Counted from the stretch's first letter, positions 16,231 through 24,810 are shown. The stretch is 64,000 nt of DNA from JAVEYA01 sp034003745 (GCA_034003745.1 JAVEYA010000002.1:5997-69996), one strand, 5' to 3'. A program made the numbers and translations. The notes: generated by a model not told the origin, from the sequence alone.

Positions 16231-17157
16231 ATGCTGCAGATCGCCGCGCTTGGTTTTCTCTTTGTCTTCAGCTGCTCCATGCTGATGATTCGTTTTATTT
16301 TTCGTAAAAGAATCCAGCTGGAAAAGCGTTTGCGGGATGTTAAAAACAATCTGACTACGAAAAAAAGACATGAGGAAGAAATCTTAAACAAACCTTTCGC
16401 CGAGCGTGTGCTCAGCCCCCTGCTGGCCTTTACCGCCAAGGCGCTGGCGCGTTTTACGCCTGCGCGGAGCCGTCAGAAACTGCAGCATACCCTGCAGCTG
16501 GCCGGTAATCCGGGCAGCCTGAAGCCCCATGAATACCAATCTGTCTATGTATTCGTCGCTCTTATCAGCGGTATGGCAGTCCTGTTATTGGGCCGGCTGA
16601 CCCGTAAGAGCATCGTGGAACAGTTTCCTTTCGCCGCGGTTGCCGTCTTGGCAGTAATATTGCTTAATAAACTCTTTCTGCAAAGCCGCATGCGGATTAG
16701 AAGAGCAAACTTTTTAAGAGAACTGCCCGATGTGCTGGATCTTCTGACAGTCAGTGTGGAAGCCGGTCTGGGTTTCGACGGCGCGCTGCTGCATGTTATT
16801 GATAAATCCAAAGGCACTTTGGCGGAAGAATTTAAGATTACGCTAAGAGAGCTGCAGATGGGTAAAAGCCGCCGGGAGGCCCTGCGGGATTTGGGAGAAC
16901 GCACCAATGTCGACGATATCCTAACCTTTGTCGGCGCGATGATTCAGGCCGACCAGCTGGGTGTGCCGGTCAGCAAAATTCTGCGCACCCAGGCGGAACA
17001 GGTGCGCATTAAAAGACGCCAGCGGGTGGAAGAGAAAGCGATGAAGGCTCCGGTAAAGATGCTCCTGCCGCTGGTGTTCTTTATCTTCCCCACGGTCTTC
17101 ATTGTTTTATTAGGGCCGGCAGCGATCAGAGTTTATGATACGCTCGTTGCGCGATGA
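16231..17157 (+). CDS. tadC: Tad inner-membrane platform protein TadC
   Basis: This 308-residue second platform protein of the T2SSF family shows the typical ELPDVLDLLTVSVEAGLGFDGAL motif, then GKSRREALRDLGERTNVDD and C-terminal hydrophobic segments (LLPLVFFIFPTVFIVLLGP). GGGAGTGAGC precedes ATG 16231; an upstream in-frame TTG at 16213 overlaps the tadB stop region. It pairs with TadB, 14 bases upstream. The next frame overlaps its stop codon, so transcription continues into the DUF192 gene. Confidence 0.9.
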   Translation: MLQIAALGFLFVFSCSMLMIRFIFRKRIQLEKRLRDVKNNLTTKKRHEEEILNKPFAERVLSPLLAFTAKALARFTPARSRQKLQHTLQLAGNPGSLKPHEYQSVYVFVALISGMAVLLLGRLTRKSIVEQFPFAAVAVLAVILLNKLFLQSRMRIRRANFLRELPDVLDLLTVSVEAGLGFDGALLHVIDKSKGTLAEEFKITLRELQMGKSRREALRDLGERTNVDDILTFVGAMIQADQLGVPVSKILRTQAEQVRIKRRQRVEEKAMKAPVKMLLPLVFFIFPTVFIVLLGPAAIRVYDTLVAR

Positions 17158-17183
17158 TTTTTGGAACAGGAGAAGGAGAGAAT

Positions 17184-17567
17184 ATGCACAGAGAATTTGC
17201 GCTGATCAAAGACCATATCATCATGGTCCCGCGCGTGCGGCTGGCCGATACCTTTCTCCAGCGCTTCCTTGGCCTGATGGGGAAAAAGAGCCTGTCCCGG
17301 GAGGAGGGCCTCCTCTTAAAGGGCTGCCGCCAGATTCATACCTTTTTCATGCGTATGACCATCGACGTGTTGTTCCTGGATAAAGACGGGCAAATTATTG
17401 CCGTACTGCCGGAGCTGGCTCCGGGGAAGATCAGTCCCCTGGTCAAAGGGGCCGGTTATGTGCTGGAACTGCCGGCGGGCAGTATCCGGGAATATGATTT
17501 CAGGGAAGGGCAGCAGTTAAAATTAATCCCGCAAACGACAAAAAGCTCGAATGTACCACAAAATTAA
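17184..17567 (+). CDS. DUF192 family protein
   Basis: This 127-residue protein belongs to the DUF192/COG1430 family of small beta-rich proteins of unknown function, often exported or found beside secretion genes. The conserved core is visible: LADTFLQRFLGLMGKKSL, GCRQIHTFFMRMTIDVLFLD and VLELPAGSIREYDFREGQ. AAGGAGAG before ATG 17184 supports this start; an ATG at 17154 would overlap the tadC stop. No signal peptide is obvious. Its place as the last gene of the Tad run hints at a pilus-related role, but no function is known. Confidence 0.85.
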   Translation: MHREFALIKDHIIMVPRVRLADTFLQRFLGLMGKKSLSREEGLLLKGCRQIHTFFMRMTIDVLFLDKDGQIIAVLPELAPGKISPLVKGAGYVLELPAGSIREYDFREGQQLKLIPQTTKSSNVPQN

Positions 17568-17642
17568 CAATATATGAATATAATACTAAATGATGGGAAT
17601 ACTACTAACAACAACCTAAATAATAAGGAGGAATTAAATCAA

Positions 17643-18386
17643 GTGGAAATGCAGTTGTTGTTAGAAAAAACCAGAATCCTGCATCAATTGCTGCAGAAAT
17701 CAGCCAGTCAGGTTCTGGACTTCAGCGGTATTGCCGAGGAGCTTTCCGGAATGCTGGACTGCAACGTTTACATCGTCGGGAAAAAAGGCAAGCTTCTGGG
17801 CCGTGGGGAGACAGACAGTATTTATGGCGGCTTGTTCCATACCGATGAACTGAAAGACGGCCAGTTCAGCGACACCACCCAGCAGTGGCTTCTGGGCTTT
17901 ACACACACGGAGGTTAACGTGACGCCGCAGGATACCGGTTTTATCTGCATCATGGCGCCGGTCTTCGGCAGCGGTGAGCGCCTGGGCACAGTGGTCTATG
18001 CCCGTGAAGGCAAAGCCTATAGCCCGGCGGAAACTATCCTGGCCGAGTACGGCGCCAGCGTAGCCGGGATGCAAATTCTCAGGAACGCCAGCGACCGCCA
18101 GGAAAACGAAGCCCGCAAGAAGACGGTTGTGCAGCTGGCTCTGGAAGTGCTGTCCTATTCCGAGCTCGAGGCTGTCAAGTACATCTTCAGCGAAATTGAA
18201 GGCAGCGAAGGCTTCCTGGTCGCCAGCAAGCTGGCCGAGGAGTATAAGCTGACCCGCTCGGTCATCGTCAATGCGCTCAGGAAACTGGAAAGCGCCGGCG
18301 TCATCGACGCGCGGTCGTTAGGCATGAAAGGTACCTACATCAAAATTTTAAACGATTACTTATACGAGCAACTGGCGCACATCTAA
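17643..18386 (+). CDS. codY: GTP- and branched-chain-amino-acid-sensing repressor CodY
   Basis: This 247-residue global regulator senses isoleucine/valine and GTP and represses nutrient-limitation genes. An N-terminal GAF domain (residues about 1-160) is followed by a linker helix and a winged helix-turn-helix with the highly conserved stretch LTRSVIVNALRKLESAGVI and RSLGMKGTYIKILN. AAGGAGG at 17625-17631 points to GTG 17643 (ATG 17649 as alternative); the open frame upstream to 17574 is probably leader. It lies between the Tad genes and comFC rather than beside hslUV as in B. subtilis. A CodY-box-like site is present at 29803. Confidence 0.95.
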   Translation: MEMQLLLEKTRILHQLLQKSASQVLDFSGIAEELSGMLDCNVYIVGKKGKLLGRGETDSIYGGLFHTDELKDGQFSDTTQQWLLGFTHTEVNVTPQDTGFICIMAPVFGSGERLGTVVYAREGKAYSPAETILAEYGASVAGMQILRNASDRQENEARKKTVVQLALEVLSYSELEAVKYIFSEIEGSEGFLVASKLAEEYKLTRSVIVNALRKLESAGVIDARSLGMKGTYIKILNDYLYEQLAHI

Positions 18387-18438
18387 ATTACTCAGGGGAA
18401 TCCAGGAGACGGGTCAGATTCCTGTACTCGACCCTTCT

Positions 18439-18546
18439 GAATCCCCCTGCGGATTGTCATCCGCTTCCCCCCTTTAACAAGGGGGGCTTTTATTTTGTGC
18501 CTCCCTTGTTAAAGGGAGGGGGACCACGTCAGTGGTGGAGGGATTC
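18439..18546. mobile_element. MITE-like element after codY
   Basis: This segment of about 108 bases is bounded by GAATCCCCCT (18439-18448) and its near-complement at GGAGGGATTC (ending 18546). Inside are nested perfect hairpins: GCGGA/TCCGC, CCCCCC/GGGGGG around TTTAACAA (18467-18486), CCTCCCTT/AAGGGAGG (18500-18519) and CCAC/GTGG. There is no coding capacity. The structure is that of a non-autonomous miniature element; I saw no second copy in the window. Confidence 0.55.
18467..18496 (+). terminator. Terminator of codY, within the MITE-like element
   Basis: CCCCCC (18467-18472), TTTAACAA and GGGGGG (18481-18486) form a hairpin followed by CTTTTATTTT, a good intrinsic terminator for the Tad-codY transcript. 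An imperfect larger hairpin (CAGGGG at 18393 with CCCCTG ending 18449) precedes it. Confidence 0.65.
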
Positions 18547-18612
18547 TGTGTCGAAAAAGAGGAAAATCCTGTCTCATAGCTAATATAACATACCAGATCG
18601 TTTCTACAGCAA

Positions 18613-19368
18613 ATGAGGTATTTGCAGGTGCTCCAGAAACTGTTTAGAATTGTACTGGACTTACTTTTTCCTATAGCAAGGCATTGTATTTTTTGTTGGC
18701 GCAAAACAGAGGGGACGAGGGGCAGCCTTTGCGCCGACTGCGCCGCACAAATATTGCAATACGGAGATGAAAATGAGGCTTGTCCCCGCTGCGGACGCTT
18801 TATTGCCGCCGGGTGCTGTCCGAACTGTTTTGACTGGCCGCCTGAAATGTTGGCCCGGGTCGTCAGCGTGGTCCCCTATGACGGAATTTATAAAGACAAA
18901 ATTTTTGACTTGAAATATAACGGACAAGAAGGACTCGCTTCCCGGTTGGGGTATTTGATGGCGCGCAAAGCCAAAGCCCTCCTGCCCCTGGATAAGGATA
19001 TGCTGACGGTACCCGTCCCTCTGCATGGGTTGCGGGAGGACGAGCGGGGCTATAACCAGAGCGCCTTGCTGGCCAAAGCGGTGGCCGGTGAATTGTCCCT
19101 TGTTTATGAAGATAAAGCGCTGGAACGGATCCGGTATGACTGCAGCCAGACGGCGCTGGGCCGTTGCGAAAGAAGGGCGAACATGGACGGCGTTTTTACC
19201 GTTAAAAATACCGCCCTCCTGGCCGGTAAAAAGGTGTTGCTGGTGGATGATATTATCACCACCGGAGCCACTATGCTGGCTGCAGCCGCGGCCTTAAAGG
19301 CAGCCGGCGTGCAGGAAATATATGGATTGACTTGGGCGGCGGGATTTGATAAAGTGAAAAAGAATTAG
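18613..19368 (+). CDS. comFC: ComF-family phosphoribosyltransferase-like protein
   Basis: This 251-residue protein has an N-terminal four-cysteine zinc module (CIFC, CADC, CPRCGRF, CCPNC) followed by a PRTase-fold domain with the PRPP-loop motif VLLVDDIITTGATM near the C-terminus. ComFC acts in natural transformation, probably on incoming single-stranded DNA. comFA and comFB are absent here, although in B. subtilis they precede comFC. It is followed by yvyF and flagellar genes as in B. subtilis. ATG 18613 is used; the ribosome-binding site is weak. Confidence 0.9.
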   Translation: MRYLQVLQKLFRIVLDLLFPIARHCIFCWRKTEGTRGSLCADCAAQILQYGDENEACPRCGRFIAAGCCPNCFDWPPEMLARVVSVVPYDGIYKDKIFDLKYNGQEGLASRLGYLMARKAKALLPLDKDMLTVPVPLHGLREDERGYNQSALLAKAVAGELSLVYEDKALERIRYDCSQTALGRCERRANMDGVFTVKNTALLAGKKVLLVDDIITTGATMLAAAAALKAAGVQEIYGLTWAAGFDKVKKN

Positions 19369-19415
19369 CTAATCTTTCGAATATTTAGATATGCTTACAC
19401 AAGGGAGGCAGGATT

Positions 19416-19877
19416 ATGGAACTGCGCAATTGCCCGGAATGCGGCGGCGTCTTCACTTATTACAGTGTGAATCTGTGCCCTGCCTGCATGAATAAAGATG
19501 AAGAGGAATTCAAAAAGGTGCGCGGCTTTATTATTAGAAACCGTCATTTGGGTATTCCGAAAATAGCCGAAGGGACCGGCGTCAGCGAAGAAAAAATTCT
19601 CCGCTACATCCGGGAGGGCCGCATTAATATTACCTCCGCCAATGCAGAAATGGTGCTGAAATGCGAGGTCTGCGGCAAGGGCATCACCAGCGGCCGTCTG
19701 TGCGAGATTTGCAGTACGAAACTTTCTGCCGGACTCAAAAAACAAATTGCCGAAGAGAACAAAAAAATTCTGGCAGAGGATAGCAACCCCATGAAGAGTA
19801 CGTCTCCGCAGCCCCAGACCAAAGGGCAGTCCGCTCCCCGCATGCACGTCGTCGATTACCTGAAAAAATTACGCTGA
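19416..19877 (+). CDS. yvyF: YvyF-like flagellar operon protein
   Basis: This 153-residue protein of the TIGR03826/YvyF family is found at the head of the flgM operon in many Bacillota. It has two zinc-binding cysteine sets (CPECGGVF with CPACM, and CEVCGKGITSGRLCEIC) and a short MerR/helix-turn-helix-like segment IPKIAEGTGVSEEKILRYIREGRI. GGGAGG precedes ATG 19416. Its role is unclear; position and the DNA-binding-like middle part suggest a regulator of flagellar genes. It is followed by a hairpin and a sigma-D-like promoter. Confidence 0.88.
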   Translation: MELRNCPECGGVFTYYSVNLCPACMNKDEEEFKKVRGFIIRNRHLGIPKIAEGTGVSEEKILRYIREGRINITSANAEMVLKCEVCGKGITSGRLCEICSTKLSAGLKKQIAEENKKILAEDSNPMKSTSPQPQTKGQSAPRMHVVDYLKKLR

Positions 19878-19899
19878 ACAGTCCTGAAAAGTATTGCCA

Positions 19900-19926
19900 A
19901 AGAACGTTTAAAAAACGTTCTTTTTT
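19900..19926 (+). terminator. Intrinsic terminator after yvyF
   Basis: AAGAACGTTT (19900-19909) pairs with AAACGTTCTT (19913-19922) and is followed by TTTT. It separates comFC-yvyF from the flgM transcript. Confidence 0.7.
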
Positions 19927-19936
19927 ATGCAAAAGA

Positions 19937-19964
19937 CTAAAAAATTTACTTTTTTTTTCGATTA
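19937..19964 (+). promoter_or_regulatory. Sigma-D (flagellar sigma-28) type promoter before flgM
   Basis: CTAAA (19937-19941) and TCGATTA (19958-19964) are 16 bases apart, close to the B. subtilis sigma-D pattern CTAAA-N16-CCGATAT. A sigma-D promoter before flgM would place the anti-sigma factor under its own target, the usual feedback. Confidence 0.5.
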
Positions 19965-20005
19965 ATTAAGTGATAGTCTTATTTATATTTATTGGAGGAT
20001 TGACC

Positions 20006-20281
20006 ATGAGAATCGAAAATCAGCAAATATCTGCGATTCAAAAGCTCTTCAACCAAAAAAGCCAGAGTGAAAAGCTGGGAGGGCCTAAAAGCGGCCGGGA
20101 AGACGGCGTGAACATCTCCCCCGAAGCGCGCCTGTTTTCCGTCGCCCTGAAGGCGGCTCAGGCGCTGCCGCCCCGGGATATCAAGGAACTGGAAGCTTTG
20201 AAGGGGCAGATTAAAGCGGATTCTTATGAAGTAAATAATGAAGATATTGCGGCCAAACTTTTCGATGAGACGCTATTTTAA
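20006..20281 (+). CDS. flgM: Anti-sigma-28 factor FlgM
   Basis: This 91-residue protein holds the flagellar sigma factor inactive until the hook-basal body is complete, when FlgM is exported or degraded. It shows the family pattern of a disordered N-terminal half rich in Lys, Ser and Gly, the DGVNISPEARLFSVALKA segment that contacts sigma, and a helical C-terminus ending in AAKLFDETLF. TTGGAGGA before ATG 20006 supports this start, not the upstream open frame from 19970. It is the first gene of the flgM-flgN-flgK-flgL run. Confidence 0.9.
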   Translation: MRIENQQISAIQKLFNQKSQSEKLGGPKSGREDGVNISPEARLFSVALKAAQALPPRDIKELEALKGQIKADSYEVNNEDIAAKLFDETLF

Positions 20282-20299
20282 GAATAAAGAGGTGCCGGC

Positions 20300-20788
20300 A
20301 TGGAACTCACTTTTAACGCTTTGGCTTCCGTATTGAAGAAGCAGGAAGAGATTTACCGGGAATTGCTCAGCCTCGGCAAGATGAAGCAGGCCGAGCTGGT
20401 CCAAGGAACCCTGGAAGCCATTGAAAGCCTGAACCGGCAGGAAGAACTGCTGATAGTGCAGGCAGGACGCCTGGAAGAAGAGCGCTTCAATCACGCTGCC
20501 GCGCTGATTAAGCATTACAGTATGGGTGAAGACGCCTCGCTGGAGGAAATCATCAGTGTGGCCCCGGAGGTGATGCAAGGCGCATTGACGTCTTTGAAGA
20601 ATTCCCTGACCGCATTGTTGAAGGATATGCAGAAAATCAACAGTGAGAATACCTTGCTGATTCAGCAGACCTTGCAGTTTATTCAGTTCACCCTGGGAGC
20701 GATGACCCAGGAAACACAGACCACGTATACGTCCGACCGGGCGATGAAAGTGGAGAATCTGACCAGGATCTTAGATAAGAAAGTGTGA
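20300..20788 (+). CDS. flgN: Flagellar export chaperone FlgN
   Basis: This 162-residue, almost fully helical cytoplasmic chaperone escorts the hook-junction proteins FlgK and FlgL to the export gate. Low identity but typical FlgN features are seen: LLSLGKMKQAELVQG, LNRQEELLIVQAGRLEEER, and a C-terminal amphipathic region ending with TYTSDRAMKVENLTRILDKK. It lies 18 bases after flgM and 4 bases before flgK, the conserved order. Confidence 0.87.
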   Translation: MELTFNALASVLKKQEEIYRELLSLGKMKQAELVQGTLEAIESLNRQEELLIVQAGRLEEERFNHAAALIKHYSMGEDASLEEIISVAPEVMQGALTSLKNSLTALLKDMQKINSENTLLIQQTLQFIQFTLGAMTQETQTTYTSDRAMKVENLTRILDKKV

Positions 20789-20792
20789 TCAT

Positions 20793-22562
20793 ATGCGTTC
20801 GACCTTTTCCGGATTAAATATAGGGGCAAGCGCCCTGGCCGCGCAACAGCGGGCGCTGGACGTCACAGGCCACAATATCGCCAATGCCAATACCCAGGGC
20901 TATTCGCGCCAGAGTGTGTCTATGGTAACGACCAGGCCTATCAGAACATATTCAGGCTTTGTCGGCACGGGGGTGCAAATCAACAACATTACGCGTATCC
21001 GCGACCAGTTCGTGGATGCCCAGATCCGAAACGAGATTAATCTCACCGGGGAATGGGAAACCAAATACGATATTTTGTCCAAGCTGGAATTGATTATCAA
21101 CGAACCTTCCGATAATAGCCTGCGCTCCGTGCTGGATGAATACTGGGCCGCCTGGCAGCAGCTTTCCAAGAATCCGGAGAGTTCAGCGGTGCGGGCCGCC
21201 GTCATGCAGAGCGGCATCACGCTGTCCGATACTTTAAACCATATGTCCCGGCAATTTACCGACCTGCAGGACGATCTCAACAACGAAATCACCGTGAAAG
21301 TCACCGAGATCAATTCTTATGGCCGCCAGATCCGTGACCTGAACGTGCAGATCGTTAAGGCCGAGACGGAAGGCTTCCCGGCCAATGACCTCCGCGACAG
21401 GCGGGACTATCTGGTGGACCAGCTTGCGCGCATTGCCGATATCGGGGTCAATGAAGACTCAGTGGGAGCGCTGCAGATCACCATTGGCGGCCGGGCCCTG
21501 GTAGCCAGGGAAGAATTAACCGAGATGAAGTGTATCCAGAATCAATTTGACCCCTCCCGGACGGCCATCGTCTGGCTGGACCGCTCCACCGGGAATCCGC
21601 TGGGCGAAGTCTCTATAAAGGGCGGGGAACTCAAGGGTTATCTGGATATGCTAAAAACCACGGTGCCCCAGTTAAAAGAAGAAATTGACGAACTGACCCG
21701 GCGTATCGCCACCGAAGTGAACGAATTGCACCGCCAGGGTTATGGCGCGGATAAAAGCACCGGACTTGATTTTTTCACCAGGCTGGATGATAATGTGCCG
21801 TTCAGCGCCGCCAATATCCGGGTGAATCAGGATATTATCGACGATATCACCAAAATTGCCGCCGCTATCACCGACGATCCGGACGCCTTGGCCGGCGACG
21901 GGGCCAACGCCTTATTGCTGGCCCAGTTGAAGAGCAAGAAGGCCATTAATCCGGGCGTTTTTTCCCCACCGCTGTCGGTCACAGGGACAACCCTTCCCGC
22001 CACTGTGGAAATCAGCGCAGCCTCGGGCAATAACCGCTTGTATGTTACCATTGACGGGACTACCCGGACTTTGACCTTGGCGGACGGGATCTATGACACT
22101 ACGGATACGACGCAAATGGACGCGCTGGCCGCGGATATCCAGGCCCAGCTCGATGCAGAATTCGGACCTCTTGCGGCGGCGGCTTCATTTAGCGGCGGCA
22201 GGTTGCAAATCAGCAGTCTCGGCGGCGAAAGCCACAGCGGCATTTACGAGATTTCCGGCTCCGCCGCCTCCGTTCTTGGCTTGAAGACCGGTTATAACAC
22301 GACGTTCGACGACTTTTTCCGCTCCTCCGTGGCCCAGCTGGGGGTGATTACCATGGAGGCGGAGCGGATGACCGATAACCAGAACCTGCTCCTGAATCAG
22401 CTGCAGAATAAGCGGGAGACCATTTCCGGGGTGTCCCTCGATGAAGAAATGACCAATATGATCCGATACCAGCATGCCTATACCGCCGCGGCGCGGCTGA
22501 TCACCACCATGGACGAAATGCTGGATTTAATCGTTAACCGGCTGGGGCTGGTAGGAAGGTAG
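20793..22562 (+). CDS. flgK: Flagellar hook-associated protein 1 (FlgK)
   Basis: This 589-residue protein forms the first hook-filament junction ring. The N-terminal rod/hook motif SALAAQQRALDVTGHNIANANTQGYSRQ and the C-terminal helix GVSLDEEMTNMIRYQHAYTAAARLI are typical and form the coiled coil of the axial structure. The middle region (about residues 230-510) is variable and beta-rich. It is exported by the flagellar type III apparatus with FlgN help and has no signal peptide. The start lies 4 bases after flgN. Confidence 0.95.
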   Translation: MRSTFSGLNIGASALAAQQRALDVTGHNIANANTQGYSRQSVSMVTTRPIRTYSGFVGTGVQINNITRIRDQFVDAQIRNEINLTGEWETKYDILSKLELIINEPSDNSLRSVLDEYWAAWQQLSKNPESSAVRAAVMQSGITLSDTLNHMSRQFTDLQDDLNNEITVKVTEINSYGRQIRDLNVQIVKAETEGFPANDLRDRRDYLVDQLARIADIGVNEDSVGALQITIGGRALVAREELTEMKCIQNQFDPSRTAIVWLDRSTGNPLGEVSIKGGELKGYLDMLKTTVPQLKEEIDELTRRIATEVNELHRQGYGADKSTGLDFFTRLDDNVPFSAANIRVNQDIIDDITKIAAAITDDPDALAGDGANALLLAQLKSKKAINPGVFSPPLSVTGTTLPATVEISAASGNNRLYVTIDGTTRTLTLADGIYDTTDTTQMDALAADIQAQLDAEFGPLAAAASFSGGRLQISSLGGESHSGIYEISGSAASVLGLKTGYNTTFDDFFRSSVAQLGVITMEAERMTDNQNLLLNQLQNKRETISGVSLDEEMTNMIRYQHAYTAAARLITTMDEMLDLIVNRLGLVGR

Positions 22563-22573
22563 AGTGAGCGCTT

Positions 22574-23497
22574 ATGCGTATGACCAACAATATTATGATT
22601 AACAACCTCAAGCATAATATCAGCCGGAACATGTATAGGCTAAGCACCCTGGATACGATGCTGTCCACGGGCAAGCGCATCAATAAACCCTCCGACGATC
22701 CCACCGGCATTGTCAACAGCCTGCGTCTCTCCTCCCGTCTCAAAGAGACAACTCAATACCAGGGAAATGTGGCTGACGCCAAGAGCTGGCTGGAGAGTAC
22801 GGACAGCGCCCTGGGCAGCCTGAACGCCGTCCTGAACCGCGTCTATGAACTGACGGTAAAGGCCGCCAACGGGCCGTTGAGTGTGGAGGACCGGGGCACT
22901 ATCATGGAAGAGCTTAGCCAGCTGAAGAATGAAGTCATTACCATTGCCAATACCAGTCATGGAGACAGATATGTCTTCGGCGGGCGCAATACCACCGAGC
23001 CGCCTTACCAGGGGACGGACTGGATTACTCCGCTGAATACGGCGCAGATAAATTATGAGATTGGCGTGGGGATCACCGTTCCGGTGAATGTCACCGCCGA
23101 CCAGGTCTTTTCAGCCGGTCAGCCCGGTGACCCGGATGATCCCGCTGCTCCCCAGGACTTGCTGACCACGCTGCAGCAGATTATCGACCACATGAGCTCG
23201 GGTGTCACGGAAGATATTAACAAACTCGGGAATGAAGACCTGGAAAGATTAAAGCTGAACATTGATACGGTACTGTCGGCCCGCGCCCAGATCGGCGCCC
23301 GGGTCAACCGTCTGGAGATGGCCAGTGACCGTCTCTATGAACTGGAGATTAACTTAACCTCCCTGAAGGAAGACGTGGAAGGCGTCGATCCCGCCAAAGT
23401 TATCCTGGATATGAAGAACCAGGAGAACGTCTATACCGCGGCTTTGGCTGTGGGGGCGCGCATCATCCAGCCCACCTTGATGAACTTCCTGAATTAA
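22574..23497 (+). CDS. flgL: Flagellar hook-associated protein 3 (FlgL)
   Basis: This 307-residue second hook-filament junction protein has a flagellin-like N-terminus (MRMTNNIMINNLKHNISRNM and LSTGKRINKPSDDPTGIV) and a C-terminal helix ending QNVYTAALAVGARIIQPTLMNFL. It is homologous to flagellin at both ends. It lies 11 bases after flgK and 21 before the next gene, in one operon. Confidence 0.95.
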   Translation: MRMTNNIMINNLKHNISRNMYRLSTLDTMLSTGKRINKPSDDPTGIVNSLRLSSRLKETTQYQGNVADAKSWLESTDSALGSLNAVLNRVYELTVKAANGPLSVEDRGTIMEELSQLKNEVITIANTSHGDRYVFGGRNTTEPPYQGTDWITPLNTAQINYEIGVGITVPVNVTADQVFSAGQPGDPDDPAAPQDLLTTLQQIIDHMSSGVTEDINKLGNEDLERLKLNIDTVLSARAQIGARVNRLEMASDRLYELEINLTSLKEDVEGVDPAKVILDMKNQENVYTAALAVGARIIQPTLMNFLN

Positions 23498-23518
23498 AGC
23501 CCTGCCGGAGGGATTGAA

Positions 23519-24028
23519 ATGGACCTGAAAATCAGGCAAACCTGGCCGCAGATCAGGCTGAGGACTACCTCCCCCGAACTCCGGCTGCAAGTTACAGAAT
23601 CTCAGTTAAATATCCGGCAGCGCAACGCCCAGGTCAGATGCGACGCCACGCAGTGCCGGGAAGAAATCGGCCTGCGCTCGCCGGTGTCTTTTGCCCGGGA
23701 TAATGCCCACAAGGGCTATGAAACCGTCATGCAACATATCGGTCAAGTAGCGCGGAACGGGGACATGATGGCGCAGATTGACCGGTATGATATGTCCGCC
23801 GTAGTGACCGCGTTAAGCGCCCAGACGCTGGAATTGCCGCGTTTTATTCTTGCCCGTGTGCCCAATTCTCCGGTGGATATGGATGTCCTCCCCGCTGAAT
23901 TAAAGATCGATTACCGCGTGGGAGAAGTTATTTCCCAGCCTATCCGGGGCGAGATCAGCCTTTACATGCAGCCACAGGGAAGTGTGGAAACGGAGTATGT
24001 GGGGAGGAACGTAGATATCCGGGGCTAG
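23519..24028 (+). CDS. YviE-like protein (DUF6470 family)
   Basis: This 169-residue protein occupies the position of B. subtilis yviE between flgL and fliW. Features seen: an N-terminal MDLKIRQTWPQIRLRT with repeated short LRL/IRL strands, a central helical region (FARDNAHKGYETVMQHIGQVARNGDMMA), and a beta-rich C-terminal half containing LPAELKIDYRVGEV and ISLYMQPQGSVETEYVGRNVDI. The family is restricted to flagellated Bacillota; its function is unknown. GGAGGG precedes ATG 23519. The assignment rests on sequence pattern and synteny. Confidence 0.82.
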   Translation: MDLKIRQTWPQIRLRTTSPELRLQVTESQLNIRQRNAQVRCDATQCREEIGLRSPVSFARDNAHKGYETVMQHIGQVARNGDMMAQIDRYDMSAVVTALSAQTLELPRFILARVPNSPVDMDVLPAELKIDYRVGEVISQPIRGEISLYMQPQGSVETEYVGRNVDIRG

Positions 24029-24083
24029 CAACCGAAGCTTCCCGGATAGCCGGCAGACAGAAAATAGATAGGAGGCTTTTGCC

Positions 24084-24557
24084 ATGATTTTGAAAACCCT
24101 GCGTTTCGGTGAAATAGAGATTGCCGAAGAGCAAATTATACACTTTGCCTGGGGCTTGCCCGGATTCCCCGAGCAGCGGAGATTTGTACCCATTCATTCC
24201 GGCTCCGGCGACAGCTTATTTTTCCTGCAGGCAGTGGATTTGCCTGATTTGACCTTTATCCTGGCCGATCCTTTTCACCTGAACGGCAATTATGTGGCCG
24301 ATATTCCCGAAGAAGACCTGGAGGCGCTGCAAATCAAGATGCCGGAGGAAGCGGCCGTCTATGTGATTCTGACTGTCCGTCAGGGCGGCCAAGAAATCAC
24401 CGCCAATCTGGTCGCGCCGCTTGTGATCAATACGGCCAAAAAAATGGGACGGCAGGTCATTCTCTTCAACAGTCCCTATAGCGCCCGCTTCCCCTTAATG
24501 GCCCGGCAAGAGAATGCGGCTAAGGGAGGGAAGGCGCATGCTGGCCTTAACCCGTAA
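24084..24557 (+). CDS. fliW: Flagellar assembly factor FliW
   Basis: This 157-residue protein binds flagellin in the cytoplasm and also binds CsrA as an antagonist. It shows the family core FAWGLPGFPEQRRFVPI, FFLQAVDLPDLTFILADPF and the C-terminal LVAPLVINTAKKMGRQVIL. TAGGAGG precedes ATG 24084. Its last 20 bases overlap csrA, so the two are translationally coupled, as expected for proteins that must be balanced against each other. Its partner flagellin follows about 370 bases downstream. Confidence 0.94.
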   Translation: MILKTLRFGEIEIAEEQIIHFAWGLPGFPEQRRFVPIHSGSGDSLFFLQAVDLPDLTFILADPFHLNGNYVADIPEEDLEALQIKMPEEAAVYVILTVRQGGQEITANLVAPLVINTAKKMGRQVILFNSPYSARFPLMARQENAAKGGKAHAGLNP

Positions 24558-24771
24558 AGCCGGACAAAGCATTATCATCGGTGAAATTATCGAGGTCACC
24601 GTGGTGGAAGTCAGCGGAGAGCATGTTAAGCTCGCTGTGAAGGCGCCCCGGGAAGTACCCATCCACCGGAAAGAAATCTATGAGCAGATCCAGGCAGAGA
24701 ACCGCGCGGCGGCCAGCCTGCCTGTGGAAATGAACGTGCAGGAGCTGCTGGATTTAGATAAGAAAAAATAA
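24538..24771 (+). CDS. csrA: Carbon storage / flagellin translation regulator CsrA
   Basis: This 77-residue dimeric RNA-binding protein represses translation by binding GGA motifs near ribosome-binding sites. The N-terminus MLALTRKAGQSIIIGEIIEV and the region VKLAVKAPREVPIHRKEIYE are diagnostic. AAGGGAGGG inside fliW supports ATG 24538; an earlier in-frame ATG at 24514 would add eight residues absent from the family. A matching CsrA-type hairpin lies in the flagellin leader (24889-24902). The C-terminal tail of about 20 residues is longer than in gamma-proteobacterial CsrA. Confidence 0.95.
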   Translation: MLALTRKAGQSIIIGEIIEVTVVEVSGEHVKLAVKAPREVPIHRKEIYEQIQAENRAAASLPVEMNVQELLDLDKKK

Positions 24772-24783
24772 TTGGGAAAAGTA

Positions 24784-24810
24784 TAAAAAATATCCTAAAT
24801 AATTCGATAA
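24784..24810 (+). promoter_or_regulatory. Sigma-D (sigma-28) promoter of flagellin
   Basis: TAAA (24784-24787), exactly 15 bases, then TTCGATAA (24803-24810) matches the sigma-28 consensus TAAA-N15-GCCGATAA at all but two positions. It lies about 120 bases before the flagellin start, leaving a leader of around 110 bases. Confidence 0.75.
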
